Source: Isoetes taiwanensis
Lineage: Eukaryota > Streptophyta > Lycopodiopsida > Isoetales > Isoetaceae
DNA: 64,000 bases
Direction of reading: 5' to 3'
Assembly: GCA_021234155.1 (NCBI GenBank)
Contig: JAJEKV010000262.1
Location: 188,001 to 252,000, forward strand
Under the pieces are notes generated by a model that saw only the letters and a program-made list of their open reading frames with translations, was not told the DNA's origin and did no database searches. Below, in pieces: positions 1 through 10,289 of this stretch. The position numbers and the translations under genes are program-made. How positions within the stretch are numbered: the stretch's first letter is position 1; every line of letters begins with the position of its first letter.

Positions 1-774
1 AAACAGAGGCATCTTCCAAAGACATATTTCATCTCTCGGGCCTTCTTATTGAATCACAAGAATGCTAAAATTTATGGTAAAAATGCTGAAACTTAACGAG
101 CCAGTTTACAGTCGCTATATCACACAGATCACAATATTTCCTTCCAGCCAAAGCCTGGCACACAAATGTTTCCTTCAAGAACTACAAACCCTTGGCCATA
201 TTTCGCGGTGGAATGCCGGAATTTCGAAGCCGAATAATGAAAGCAAAGGGAGGCGTGCATAGCCATGGCTAATCGGCGGCAACAGCCTAAACCTGTTGTT
301 ATGCGACAGAGATTCCAGGGCTCCAAATAGAAACCATCGCGAAGTTCTTATCCGCCCATGAAATTCGCCGCTTCCTTTTTCCAACCATGCCAAGAAAAAC
401 CAGCCACAATATACAACAATAAAAATTTTACATCTGAATGACAACAAGCTGCTCAAACATGCGAAAACATACGGTTTTGCATACAATACGTGCCAGGAAT
501 CATAGTTCCCACCATTGCGAGAATACCCTCCCCCAATACCAAACGAATCGGGCAAACTTAATTATACATAGAAATTTTCTTTTATGCTTTGTGTTCTCTT
601 TGTGCCAGATGATCCTTGCCATGACCTTGCTATCATATGACATGCACACGACAATGCCAAACACACATAAACACATATAGAAAATTGTGTAAGACAAAGC
701 CAATTAAAGAAAATACCATAGAAAATTGTGAGAAAGCCAATAAAAAAAAAAAAACCCAAATAAACGGCCGAGAT
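1..774. other. Gene-free AT-rich flank
   Basis: I see no coding region, RNA gene or repeat here that I can name. The open frames are short, overlap on both strands and match no family I recognise. Confidence 0.5.
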
Positions 775-1119
775 GTGGTCTTATTTAACGGTTTGGATTT
801 TGATCCAGAGCCTATTATTCTATTGGTCGGCCGAATTCCCGCCTTGCCGCTTTGCATGCCATGTCTGTTTCCCCCCTTCGACTTCCTCATCCTCCGTCAT
901 TCTTCATCCTCCTCTTCGGCCTCTGCATATCCGCCCTCTGCTGTGGTTGCTGGCTGCAAAGAATTCGGATTTTGCAAAGTAATCCGGCAGGATACTTTAC
1001 AGCCGTTGGTCCTCTCTTATGATTCTTGTTTTTCACGGTAAAGCCATGCTTACCAGAAGCAAGGCCATCTTCCTGCGGTTCTTTGGCTTTTGATCTGAGT
1101 AAAAGTCCTCCTATAAGGA
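775..1119 (+). other. Possible leader region of a host gene, cut by Helitron H1
   Basis: An inverted CCAAT box (ATTGG at about 822) is followed by a CT-rich stretch (860-950) like a plant 5' leader. The region stops at the H1 insertion (A at 1119). Exon-like sequence resumes beyond H1 at 3563-4134, so the two may have been one transcription unit. This is a weak inference from composition and position; no protein is recognised. Confidence 0.2.
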
Positions 1120-3198
1120 CTAGTAATGGTGCCCAGCGTTGCTGGGCATAAGTCTGGCAACTGTTGGTTTGAACATTTTATAATAGAAGTTACAGTGCCC
1201 AACGTTGCTGGGCATACGTTATATGCCAAAAGAGGCGTATGTGCTTTCTTCATATAGTTGTCATTGCATATGAGTTGAATGCGCAGTTACAATAGTTGCA
1301 ATTAATTAGTTTGGCTTGTGTGTTTTGTGTCTTGGATTATAGTTGCACATAGTTAGTTTAGTATGGATTGGGGGGCTGCATTTAGAAAGGAATTATGAAA
1401 AACAACCCTCCTTTATGTCATTTGCCACACTGTTTGTATCATTTCATTATTCGTTAGAGTTTGTTATTTAATAGAAAGTGGAAGTATTCAGTAAAATGCT
1501 TATATTGAACCATTGGACTTCCTAGTTTTGCGGAGGGAGTGACGTGCGATTGTAGTTGGATCTTCCTGGAATACAAATACAAAAGTAAAAAAGGGTTTTA
1601 CGCCATAAAGGCATCATTGACCGACATGGAAAAGAAAAGAATATAATTATCCTACATCCTTGAGCATGTGCTAGCGAAATTCATGCATTGACCCACTGTG
1701 AAGTTTATAGACATAATTTGCATCTTCAGATATAGGACAATCTGTTCAAATTATTTCCAAAATGTGTGGAAACAATCGAGCATCAGAAGACAGGAAAATA
1801 ATTTTGTATAAAATCTTCATCAACTACAAAAAGTCCAGTCACATGGCAATCTCAGCAAGCTAAAGATGCTTGCAAGAAATTCAACTTCAAACAAATGCAA
1901 GTTGAAAAGGCAACACAAACAACAGAATTTCAGCAGCAAGAAGATCTCCATTTGACCTCTAATCTTGGCAATCACATGCTATCATTGTGAATGATCTTAT
2001 ATTGTATCCCCATTAACAACTTTATTTTAAGTGTCCTAATATGCACCTCTAGTTGCCTTCCCTAAGCCACAGGGAAGGTCAATTGTCATTGCCTTTAACT
2101 TCCGCATAAGATCGAATAACAGATGCATACCATCTTTACCTGAGAATGAGTCTTTACCTGATTGGCATACCATCCTGAAGCAAACTGTCTTGTGTTTAAA
2201 ATCTTATCATATCAACTGGCTGCATGGAGAACACCAAACGCAAAGTCTGCTGAAGACCTTAATGCACCTTGCTTTTCCATGCCTACATAGTCATCTGATG
2301 GTGTTCATCTTTCTGTGCCAAATGCAAATGAGGACTCCATCTGTTAGTCACCATGAAGAGGGTAAATTCAAGCACAATCAGAAGGGCTTAATGCACAAGG
2401 GCTTAATGCACCCTGCTTTGCCATGTTTATATACTCATCTGATGTTGTCCATTTTTGTGTGCTAAGAACTGTTAGTCACCTTGAAGAGCATAATCAAAAT
2501 TTACTATAAGTGTTGCGAGTTGTTGCTTTTGAGCTCTCCACTTCCTATCTCAGCTATAAAATCCAATCCTTTTGAACTCAATTCATCTATAGTGGCATGA
2601 GCATCACTGAGGCAAATTGTTCCTACAGTTCAACAGAATGGCAAGATCTGTGGCCTGGGTAGAAGGCAAGCATGCGAGACTTTTTGCCGTATAGCTGCAT
2701 ACAATTTCAAACAAAATAAAGCTTGAACCATAGCTATACATGCAAGCAAAAACAACCAAGGAAATTCGAAATTACCTGTAGCAGCCATATAAGATAATCG
2801 CTGGCATGGAGCATTGGGAAGTGTCGAAATTAGAAAAATTGTTCAGGTGGAATACGGAACTAAGAAGTCCGTTATTTTTTTGGTCTGGGAGCAAAAATGC
2901 AAAGCAGAACAGTGGAAATCAGATTGGTGATGCCTGCTCGCCCCACAACCTCTGGCAAACGCTCCAGAGCTCCGCAAACGGAAGTTACTTTAACCAAAAC
3001 CCTCATTTGAAATTGCCAGTCCGCCCTGAACTGGAGGAGCCTAAGCTCTAACCCTATAGAGCCGAAAACAGAAGCGCTAAAAAAAGCCTAAGGAAATCGT
3101 GGAAACAACCATCCATCCATTCGATCTAGGCAAAATAATCTAGACCGTCAGATTTAGGGCGTGGTCCATTACTTGCACTAAAACATTATAATATAAGA
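1120..3198 (-). mobile_element. Helitron H1, non-autonomous
   Basis: Read on the minus strand, the element starts with TC (at 3198) followed by an AT-rich TTATATTATAATG and ends with hairpin GCCCAGC-AAC-GCTGGGC, a short spacer and CTAG (1123-1120). The host base is A on the 5' side and T on the 3' side, the Helitron target. About 2.1 kb long. It encodes no Rep/helicase, so it would depend on a partner elsewhere. The interior holds only short ORFs without recognisable similarity; a captured gene piece cannot be excluded near 2806-3051. A second hairpin copy lies just inside its 3' end. Confidence 0.88.
1188..1216 (-). repeat. Duplicated Helitron 3' hairpin inside H1
   Basis: A second copy of the terminal hairpin (plus strand GCCCAACGTTGCTGGGC) sits about 67 bp inside the outer one. 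It is preceded by TTATAATAGAAG, which resembles the other Helitron terminus. It looks like the scar of one Helitron end next to another, or a second 3' end acquired by readthrough. Its CTAG is degraded. Confidence 0.7.
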
Positions 3199-3562
3199 TA
3201 AGATGCATATTATCTTGAAAGTCTTATCATGCTACCACATAAGATACAAGTTCCATCTCAGTACATAGCATATAAAAAAAATGAAGAGAATTCGGGAAGA
3301 TGGGTGGCCGGCAGAGGGTTTTTGTCAGCTGGAAAACAACCAAGCTCGGTCATTGTTGTAACTTGTTTGGAGCAAATAGAACAAGATGATTCAGGAGTAA
3401 TCCGGCAGGCAAAGGTTCCAGAGTAAATCCGGCAGCTGAGCAAAGGTTCCAGGGCATAGTGTTTGCAAAAGAAAGGCAGCTCTTCCTTCCCTTTTATTTT
3501 TTGTGATTTGCCGTCCTCCATTGTTTCTGCCTATCTAATCTAGAATGTTTTTCTTTTTTTAG
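3199..3562. other. Non-coding stretch between H1 and exon-like sequence
   Basis: Two imperfect copies of a short unit containing TCCGGCAG and AAAGGTTCCAG occur at about 3397-3460. The end of the stretch is pyrimidine-rich and reads as a splice acceptor (TTTTTTTAG, ending at 3562). No gene is seen. Confidence 0.4.
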
Positions 3563-4134
3563 GTTCTGTGGTCAAGATGAACCAATTATTCTGCCTGCTC
3601 TGCCCACAAATTTATGTTCATAGTCTGAACTCATCAAGCTTCAAAGGTAAGTGATGTTCTTGGTTGCAGACCCGATTCATTTTATTGCATTTGTTTCTTT
3701 TCTTTTACTTTGTCCTCCTTGTTTTGCGCAGAAGCATGGCGAGGCCAAGGTGTCTGTGATTCCCTTGCTGGTTTATGACACTGGTAGTGTATAATGGAGG
3801 TATTTTCCCTTAATACCTGCTGCTGGCAAAGCCACAAACGATGGGGTAGAGGTTCATTCCCTGGGTTAAATTCCTCCCCGCCATTCTTGTTTGGTGTTGC
3901 TAAAAAGCTTCGCCGTAAGTCTTTTCCTATGTTGTACCGCATATGCAGATAGATTTATATTTAGTGTTCCAAACTTTTTATTGTATGGGGAACTGATCCT
4001 CTTCTTTCTGCAGTTCTCTATCTGATGGTTACTCTACTTTTGCTGGGAACCGAGATCTACAGCAACTACCCCCTCAGCCAAAGAAGAGCTTCTTGTTTGA
4101 AGCAGATGGGCTACACAAGTTGCTGTTGCAGTAG
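3563..4134 (+). pseudogene. Exon-like host gene fragment, function unknown
   Basis: Several splice-like signals are in order: an acceptor ending at 3562, an exon with ATG at 3577 that opens 23 codons, and a consensus donor (AAG|GTAAGTG) at 3647. An acceptor follows at 3731 before a frame reading KHGEAKVSVIPLLVYDTGS. A further acceptor at 4013 precedes 39 codons (starting SLSDGYSTFAGNRD) ending in TAG at 4132-4134. The phases do not join cleanly between the middle and last pieces, so this is either a broken gene or I have the wrong exon edges. I recognise no family. Helitron H1 lies just upstream. Confidence 0.3.
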
Positions 4135-4923
4135 CAGCCAAGCCTGTTCACAGATCATTGAAGAAGTAATTTACTCTTATAAAATTGTAATTCTATATTG
4201 ATTTGGAGATCCCAATCTGTGGTGAATGGAAGTATATAAAATATAAATCTATGTCATACTATAAATCTATGTCCTCTCCTGAAGCCCGGGGACATTCTAC
4301 ACCAAGAGGTTTGATCAAAGCCCACACTGTCAATTATGCTACGTTGTTTTTAACCACGACCATTAATTAATTCAATTGTTTTAAACCTTAACCATTGAAT
4401 GCTATAATCTGACGTTAAAATTTAGATTGCAATCCATCAGTATTGTATAAATGAGAATGGAGATAACATAAATATATATTATGCTTTATGGACTTGTTTG
4501 GGTTCGATTCCCAAAAGGCTTTTTTTTTAACAATTAAAAAGATCCAATGCAAAATTCATAATATATTTAGCTTTTAAATTGTGGTTTATAGTAATTTTTT
4601 TTATTTTAATGTGTGGATGTGTCAACATTTGATTTGATAGAAGATTTTTTTTCTACATGTAATAATAATGCTTTTTTTATTTCAAAAGTATGCCACGTGT
4701 CCATATTTGATTAGCTAGAATAATGTTTTTTTATTTAAAAAGTATGCCACGTGTCAATATCTCATTAGTTAAACAACCACATTAGAAACACACAATTTTT
4801 CTACATGGTATAATATTATCTTTTACATGTCCTTATTTTAGGAAAACTATAGCTAGATTTCAATAACACATGTAGGGTTTCGTAAATTAAAAAAAGGCCA
4901 TACATGATATTTTTTTAATTTTG
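4135..4923. other. AT-rich intergenic DNA with a lone Pol III B-box-like motif
   Basis: Mostly A/T tracts and two copies of TATGCCACGTGTC (about 4690 and 4742). GGTTCGATTCC at 4501-4511 matches a tRNA/SINE B box and is followed by a T run. No convincing A box or cloverleaf lies upstream, so I do not call a tRNA or SINE. Confidence 0.4.
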
Positions 4924-5345
4924 CAAAAACAACACTTGAAACAACATGTCCATATTGTGAAATAGAACACTTGAAAACATCAATTTTCTATTTCCTACGT
5001 GTTCTTTTCTTTGTAGTGTTTTATTTCTAGTGTTGTAATTTAGTTTTTCAGGTGTAGTAAAATTAAAATCTACACGTGCTATTTTAAAGCTAAACAATGC
5101 ATGGTTCCGCCAAAAAACAACAGTGAAGGAAAAAAGTACACGTTGACAAAAATTCACAAAAACCATGTCAATTTTTTCTACGTGTGGATTTTTCTGCCAA
5201 AAGACCACAGTGGGAAATTTCTGCCAAAAAACCACTGTCTCTTTGTGCAAATCCGGATAAACGGGCCACGTGGACTTTTGGGGCCATTTTGGTGTTGTTT
5301 TTGGCATAAAACAACACTTCCGTACAACTAAAAAACAACTGTGGA
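4924..5345. repeat. MITE-like repeat with repeated motifs
   Basis: AAACAACACTT occurs near both edges (about 4927 and 5310), and a CCAAAAAACCAC-type motif recurs inside (5105-5240). The minus strand is open for 144 codons but consists of repeats of this motif, so it is not read as a gene. No clear terminal inverted repeat was found. Confidence 0.35.
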
Positions 5346-5392
5346 CCAAAAATTGGGGTCAGTGTGACTTCTCTACATCTTTAAAGAAGGCA

Positions 5393-6389
5393 GAGGTGCT
5401 CACAATGCCAGAACTACTGTATGAATTCCACAAATGCAACTTGAATACACCTGTGCCCTATGTTGTTGACAAAAATCCGGATTGGAAGGGTTTTATAGAA
5501 GGCTACATACCAGATGGGGATGATAGATTGACAGGACATACCACCCCTTTAACTTTCAGATTCGCTATGAATGGTGATTGGCCAGTCATGTATTACAAAA
5601 CTAGACCCACTTACCTGGATTGGTTGCCTGCTGGTGGAATAAAGATGTGGAAAGAAAAAGAGGACGGGAAGCCCATGATGCCAGTTGGATATCCTAAGCT
5701 GCTTCCTCCCAAGAAATCGGTGAAGGACCTTGGCCTCGCTGCTAAAAAACAAGTATCCACAAGCATATATTGCATTGGGTTGCTTGTTCAACGTCTAACA
5801 AAGGTGCTAAAGCGCCAACTACTCGGCGCAGTTCACGCCCGCGATTGAATATTGGATGAAACTCTTGCAAGAACTTCGGGAACATCAGCAGTGTGACGAA
5901 GGCACTTATAATGACTTCGGCCACGTACAGGGCAAGCACAAGCTCCACCTCATGTAGTGTAGAAAGTGGTGGAGCCAATTGCTACTATCACTCCTCCTTA
6001 CGCCGCCCCTGGAAGGACAAACTGTCGGAATTCAACCCATATAAAGATTTGAAGAAAGGTATGTTTATTATGGCATACGATGATGTGTTGTGCCCAACTT
6101 GGGTGGGCCTAGCTACCGAGGACCCACAAATGGATGATAAGAAGGAGAACTTTGAGACTATTCGGTGACTTGGTGGGAGCGCCCCGATGAGGAAACCAAG
6201 TCTACCCGGCTAATTATGCCAATTGTTGGAAGAAGAGATGGAGGCCAACGATCGCAAGTGACCCGCATAGAAGTGGAGACTATCGACTACGCTTGGGAGC
6301 CATCAAACAAGAAGAAGATACCTAATACTATTAAGATACCCGTGCATGCTGCTGAGGCATATGCAGCACTCGCAGGGGATGTCAAGTAG
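5393..6389 (+). pseudogene. Unidentified coding region with frameshifts
   Basis: Three open pieces follow each other on the plus strand. The first covers about 5393-5850 and contains YYKTRPTYLDWLPAGGIKMW. A second frame is open at about 5845-5955 (contains EYWMKLLQELREHQQCDEG). The third covers 5893-6168 and contains GMFIMAYDDVLCPTWVG. Its frame is lost at about 6166 and resumes one base off as VTWWERPDEETKS, ending with TAG at 6387-6389. Loss of one base restores continuity there, so this is a decayed gene or an unpolished assembly of a real one. I do not recognise the family; the last part could be a small chromatin-reader-like fold, which is speculation. It converges on the minus-strand gene at 6458-7066. 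Confidence 0.45.
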
Positions 6390-6457
6390 TGTATGAAAAT
6401 GAGTCATTCATCCAAGTGTACTAAAAAATGGTCCATAAATTCAGGTATTGTCCATAA

Positions 6458-7066
6458 TTAATGAAATTGTGCTTTTATGGGCTTCAGGTTTCTTGCCCTC
6501 TCCCTGATCCCCAGTGGAGTTCTTTTCATTCGTTTGACTCGCTTGTGAAGGGAGTCATTTTCTTGCGCAACCCTCTTCATTCCTTGCTGCAGTGATTTCA
6601 TCTCCGTCGCCAATTTTTGATTTTCTACCTCCAATTCATTGAGCTTGCTGCATTGTTGAGGCAGCAAGTAGTTCGCCTGTTGGAGTTAATTAACATCTGA
6701 TAAAACTTTGCAACTGAATCCATACAAGTGGTTATACATGGCACGCAAATGTGGATCAGTATTACCATTAACCAAATTATTACAGTAACCTAGTAACCCT
6801 TGCTGTCCCTTACAAGCAAATTCAATAAGACTGGATGTCGAGTGGAAGTTTGGATGGGCTCGAGTGAAAGGATCACAAGGATACAGTTGGCATTTAGCCC
6901 AGAGGTCTATATTCATGGCTCCAGAAGCTCGCAATGCATCTTCATCTTTTGGTTGCTTCCAAGTGAACTTATTCCTGTAAGGCAGGCATCCTTTTGGCAC
7001 TTGCACTCTAAATTGACTCTCGGAATTAGTTTGATCCTGAAACAGAAGTATTAGAACCAAGAACAC
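6458..7066 (-). pseudogene. Unidentified protein with coiled-coil C-terminus, one in-frame stop
   Basis: Two minus-strand open pieces (7066-6686 and 6667-6458) are in the same frame and separated by one in-frame TAA (about 6688). The N-terminal part has a W-x-K-C pattern (DLWAKCQLYPCDPFTRAHPN) and further Cys/His residues. The C-terminal 60 residues form a charged heptad-like coiled coil (ELEVENQKLATEMKSLQQGM) and end in a basic patch. One stop in an otherwise continuous 200-codon frame suggests recent inactivation or a base error. The family is not recognised. Confidence 0.4.
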
Positions 7067-7246
7067 TCAAAGGAATGCAATCACAACTCGGAAACCAAAT
7101 ACCTTTGCCATTGACGTTGCAAAAGACCGAGAACTGGAGCGGAGCTTAGAATTAGGAAGATTCTTGCCAACAAACAGAGCGAAATGTTTCGGTCTATTTG
7201 CTGGCAAGAATCCACCATAATTCGAATTCAAACAATGCTTGGGCGC
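7067..7246. other. Short non-coding interval
   Basis: Separates the coiled-coil gene from the minisatellite. If the minus-strand gene has an upstream exon it would lie here, but I cannot define one. Confidence 0.3.
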
Positions 7247-7363
7247 GATGGCAAGATCGTTGGCGCTCGATGACAAGCTCGATGGCACGAGGGCAAGCTC
7301 GATAGCAAGCTCGATGGCGCTGAAGCTTGATGGCTGAAGCTCGATGGCTGAAGCTCGATGGTG
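7247..7363. repeat. Degenerate minisatellite (AAGCTCGATGGC units)
   Basis: Around nine variants of a 10-15 bp unit built on AAGCTCGATGG follow one another. The last units (GGCTGAAGCTCGAT) are nearly identical. Confidence 0.75.
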
Positions 7364-7424
7364 GAAAAATGAAAATCTTAGATGTAATCATCAAATATTC
7401 AGGTCGTTATAAAATAATGATTGC

Positions 7425-7515
7425 AAAGTTAGGTACGAGGTTAGGTTTGGAGGGGGGGGGAAGTTAGGTTAGAGGAGAGTGAAAGTTAGGTATGGAGGGG
7501 GGGAAGCTAGGTTCG
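7425..7515. repeat. G-rich short repeats
   Basis: Four variants of AAGTTAGGT followed by GGAG and runs of up to nine G (at about 7449-7460 and 7496-7503). The G runs could form quadruplexes on the plus strand. Confidence 0.6.
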
Positions 7516-7654
7516 GGATCCTACGTGGCGGCCCCCTTATTTGACCTCAAAAAAACTCTAATATATAGACATTGCTGTTAAGGGCGGTGTATGAACTTAT
7601 GGACGAATTAACACAATTATCTTCTCCGGGTATTAGTGATGTTAAGAAAAAAAC

Positions 7655-7815
7655 AAATCCAATAAGTGCATTGGCTAGACTACAGGGCATTTCCAGAACT
7701 TCAATCTGATGGTTATGCGCCAAAGACATAGTGATGGTAAAAAAACCAGATCCAATAGATGCATTGGCTAGAGTATAAGGCATTTCCAAAACTTCAATTT
7801 GATGGCTAGGCAGCA
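7655..7815. repeat. 60-bp direct repeat pair
   Basis: The segment at about 7657-7717 recurs at 7749-7811. Shared landmarks are GCATTGGCTAGA, GGCATTTCCA and AACTTCAAT. No coding role is seen. Confidence 0.7.
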
Positions 7816-8685
7816 AAGGCATACAATGCGTATTCATTATTTACTGTTCATACAATAAAAAAAGAACTAAACCTTAAATATGCAGCTTACAAGAGAAGCA
7901 TTGAACTTTGATATTCTGGAACACAAGCTCAATCTTCTTCAACAAGAAAGCTGAGTCTCGGGCACAATTTCTATTCAGTGGATTAGCTTTCATTTCTAAT
8001 GATAAACGTTTTGCAGAGATGCTTATGCTTAACGTTTTGCACAAATGCTTAAATCCAGCACGCTGCATTGGCTACCACAAAGCATTTTCAAACCTTTGAC
8101 CTGCTACTGCATAGATGCTTATGCCAAAGCAGCTTCAATGCGGCAATCTGAATCTTAAACTAATGGTAAACGACTTCATTCCGGCACCTTAAACCTAACT
8201 CTAAACTAATCGTAAGCGATTTCAAGAAATCAAAAAACAATGTCTAATACTAGGAGCTTACCGGACCTCTGACCACACTTCTACATGCCGAACCCTATCA
8301 ATCCCAGGCACCGAAAAATAGATGCTAAAATCTCCTCAAAATTCGGCACATGAGGCTGGTACGCGTTTTCCTGCCTCAAAATAAAATGTAGAACAATCAC
8401 GAAATAGGGCACCAATTCGCCATAGGCTCCTTTGGGCAAGAAGTACCGGTTAGCCGGTTTGCATAGTAGTGGTGAGCAACAACATACTTGACCACCGGTT
8501 CTGACCAATGAAGGGTTTTGAGCGGTTAATAGCATATTCGGGCATATACTAGCATATACCGGAATATGTCACAAAACCCATCAACAAGGGTTTGCCCTTT
8601 GGGGGGCAACCCAAAAAGATGAATTTGCAAAAAGTACGCCGATAATGCGAGGGGATAGGTTCTATATCGTACAAAAATTAAAATT
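7816..8685. other. Gene-free interval
   Basis: Short overlapping open frames only. TAAACGTTTTGCA-type and AAGCAGCTTCAA-type motifs recur, but I cannot assign a gene or a defined element. Confidence 0.4.
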
Positions 8686-8912
8686 CCCGGCGTATAAAGT
8701 CAAAAAACACGTATTTTTTTAATAAAACACGTATTTAACGATATAAAAACCTCGCCGTAGGAAAAAAAATTTCGCGTCGTCGCCGAAATTTTTTCAGCGT
8801 CTGTATGGCAGTAAAAAGCAGCGTCTGTAATTTTTTTCGATAAAACCTTACATTTAGCGTCTGTGAAAAACTTTCGCGACGAAAACGAAAGGTTTCTGCG
8901 TCTTTAAATTTG
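8686..8912. repeat. CpG-rich subterminal-type repeat block
   Basis: AGCGTCTGT recurs three times (about 8799, 8820, 8858) with a TGCGTCTTT variant at 8898. TTTCGCG motifs also occur (8771, 8872). Such short CpG-bearing repeats in AT-rich DNA are typical of subterminal regions of plant DNA transposons. The element's terminus was not found; the block runs into a poly(A)-(TA)n tract. Confidence 0.4.
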
Positions 8913-8916
8913 AAAA

Positions 8917-9069
<153 letters not shown>

Positions 9070-9099
9070 CCTAATATATATGTAATTATTAGTGGTGGC

Positions 9100-9258
9100 T
9101 TCCGGAATGTTCTTTTATATATAAGCCGCCAGATCCGGGCCGTCCATTCGCTCCCTCGCGATCTGGGCCGTCGAATCTGGTGGCTTCCGGAAGGTATTTT
9201 GCGGGGATCTCGTGGCTTCCAGAATCTCCTGAAAATTGTAGAACATTCTTGAATGTTC
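9100..9258. promoter_or_regulatory. Cluster of heat-shock elements
   Basis: Inverted nGAAn/nTTCn units, the binding sites of heat-shock factors, occur in four groups. They are TTCcgGAAtgTTC (9100-9112), TTCcgGAA (9185-9192), TTCcaGAA plus neighbours (9217-9233) and a perfect four-unit site GAACATTCTTGAATGTTC (9241-9258). TATA-like sequences follow the first group (about 9115-9123) and the last (CATATAAGT, about 9267). Downstream on the plus strand is exon-like sequence, so this may be a heat-inducible promoter of a gene or element. Part of the pattern could come from a repeated GTGGCTTCCGGAA unit rather than selection. Confidence 0.5.
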
Positions 9259-9340
9259 TGACTACTCATATAAGTATGATGATCAGGTCTTAGAATTGTT
9301 TCGGAATTTTCTATGCTTCTCGGGCGGCCCTCTGGTTATG

Positions 9341-9814
9341 CGTGTTAATTATTTTCGGCCATGCATGCCATGACGATGCTATGGGACTCCAGCTATGGCG
9401 CTGCCCTCTGTATGGTGCGGGTGTGGGTTTCTGGAATATTTTCCTTGGCTTTGGCCGATATTTTGTTGGCGGCTGCCATTATTTCAAGGAAAGCCATTCT
9501 GCCAGATTTCTTCTTCAAACAGAGCGCATGGCATGTCTGGCCTCTCATATATGGCGATCAACTGCATTATTGCAGAGTTGCAAAGCTAAGCATTTTTTTG
9601 TCAATGGCCTTTGCTTATGATTGATCATTGTTTTTTATTGCAGATTGGTTTGGCTCGTCGGTACATGCTATTCTTGTTGCAATGGCAAGAAGCTTCTGGT
9701 GACTGCTGTTGTGTCAAAACTTCTATGGCAGAGCAGGCAGGTGCAATCGCACCTCCAGCTATGGCGTATTTGTTCGAACTTTACGGGGTTACGCTTTCCT
9801 TTTTCGAATTGAAG
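9341..9814 (+). other. Exon-like sequence downstream of the heat-shock elements
   Basis: A 57-codon block at 9644-9814 is open in phase 0. It is preceded by a good acceptor (TTTTTTATTGCAG, ending at 9643) and followed by a donor (GAAG|GTATGG at 9815). It contains MAEQAGAIAPPAMAYLFEL. Upstream, 9341-9624 is open in two overlapping frames. Several frames on both strands are open in the same block, which weakens the coding argument; a spliced non-coding RNA is equally possible. No family is recognised. Confidence 0.28.
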
Positions 9815-10190
9815 GTATGGCTTGGCCCTGCTTAATATTTTGCACTTAATATTTTGCACGGGCCTTGATTTACATGCCAATTTACTTTAAACTGGATGCT
9901 AAGGTTTGTTATGGCAGCTCAAGCTTTCCGGTTCTTCTTACTTCTTATGTTGCTATGTCTCTGTGTATATAGAGATAGTACAGATATGGAATTTGCTTTG
10001 GAATACGTGAGAATTGGTTGAAAATTGCCCATTTCAGAAATCAAATAGTTAGCCTTTCGTTTCAATTCCAGTTTTCAGTGACGAAATTCATCTCCCCAAA
10101 TCCAAAACTTACTATGTGTCTTTGGCAAGCATAAAACCAGCTAATTTCGGCCTTAGAATAAGCGAAAATCAGTTGCAAATTGCCTGGTCC

Positions 10191-10289
10191 ATGGCTCTGG
10201 TTTCAATTCCGGTGGGCAAATCCATGGCTTTGGTTTCAATTCTGGTGGGCAAATCCATGGCTCTGGTTTCAATTCCGGTGGGCAAATCC
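10191..10289 (+). repeat. Three tandem 33-bp units, in frame
   Basis: Three copies of a 33-bp unit (start ATGGCTCTGG) differ at only a few bases. The length is a multiple of three. The 89-codon plus-strand frame at 10116-10385 runs through it and translates each unit to 11 residues (MALVSIPVGKS). There is no other support for a gene. Confidence 0.85.

Noticed and set aside
4480-4530. tRNA gene or tRNA-derived SINE
   Set aside because: A good B box and T run, but no A box, anticodon arm or acceptor pairing.
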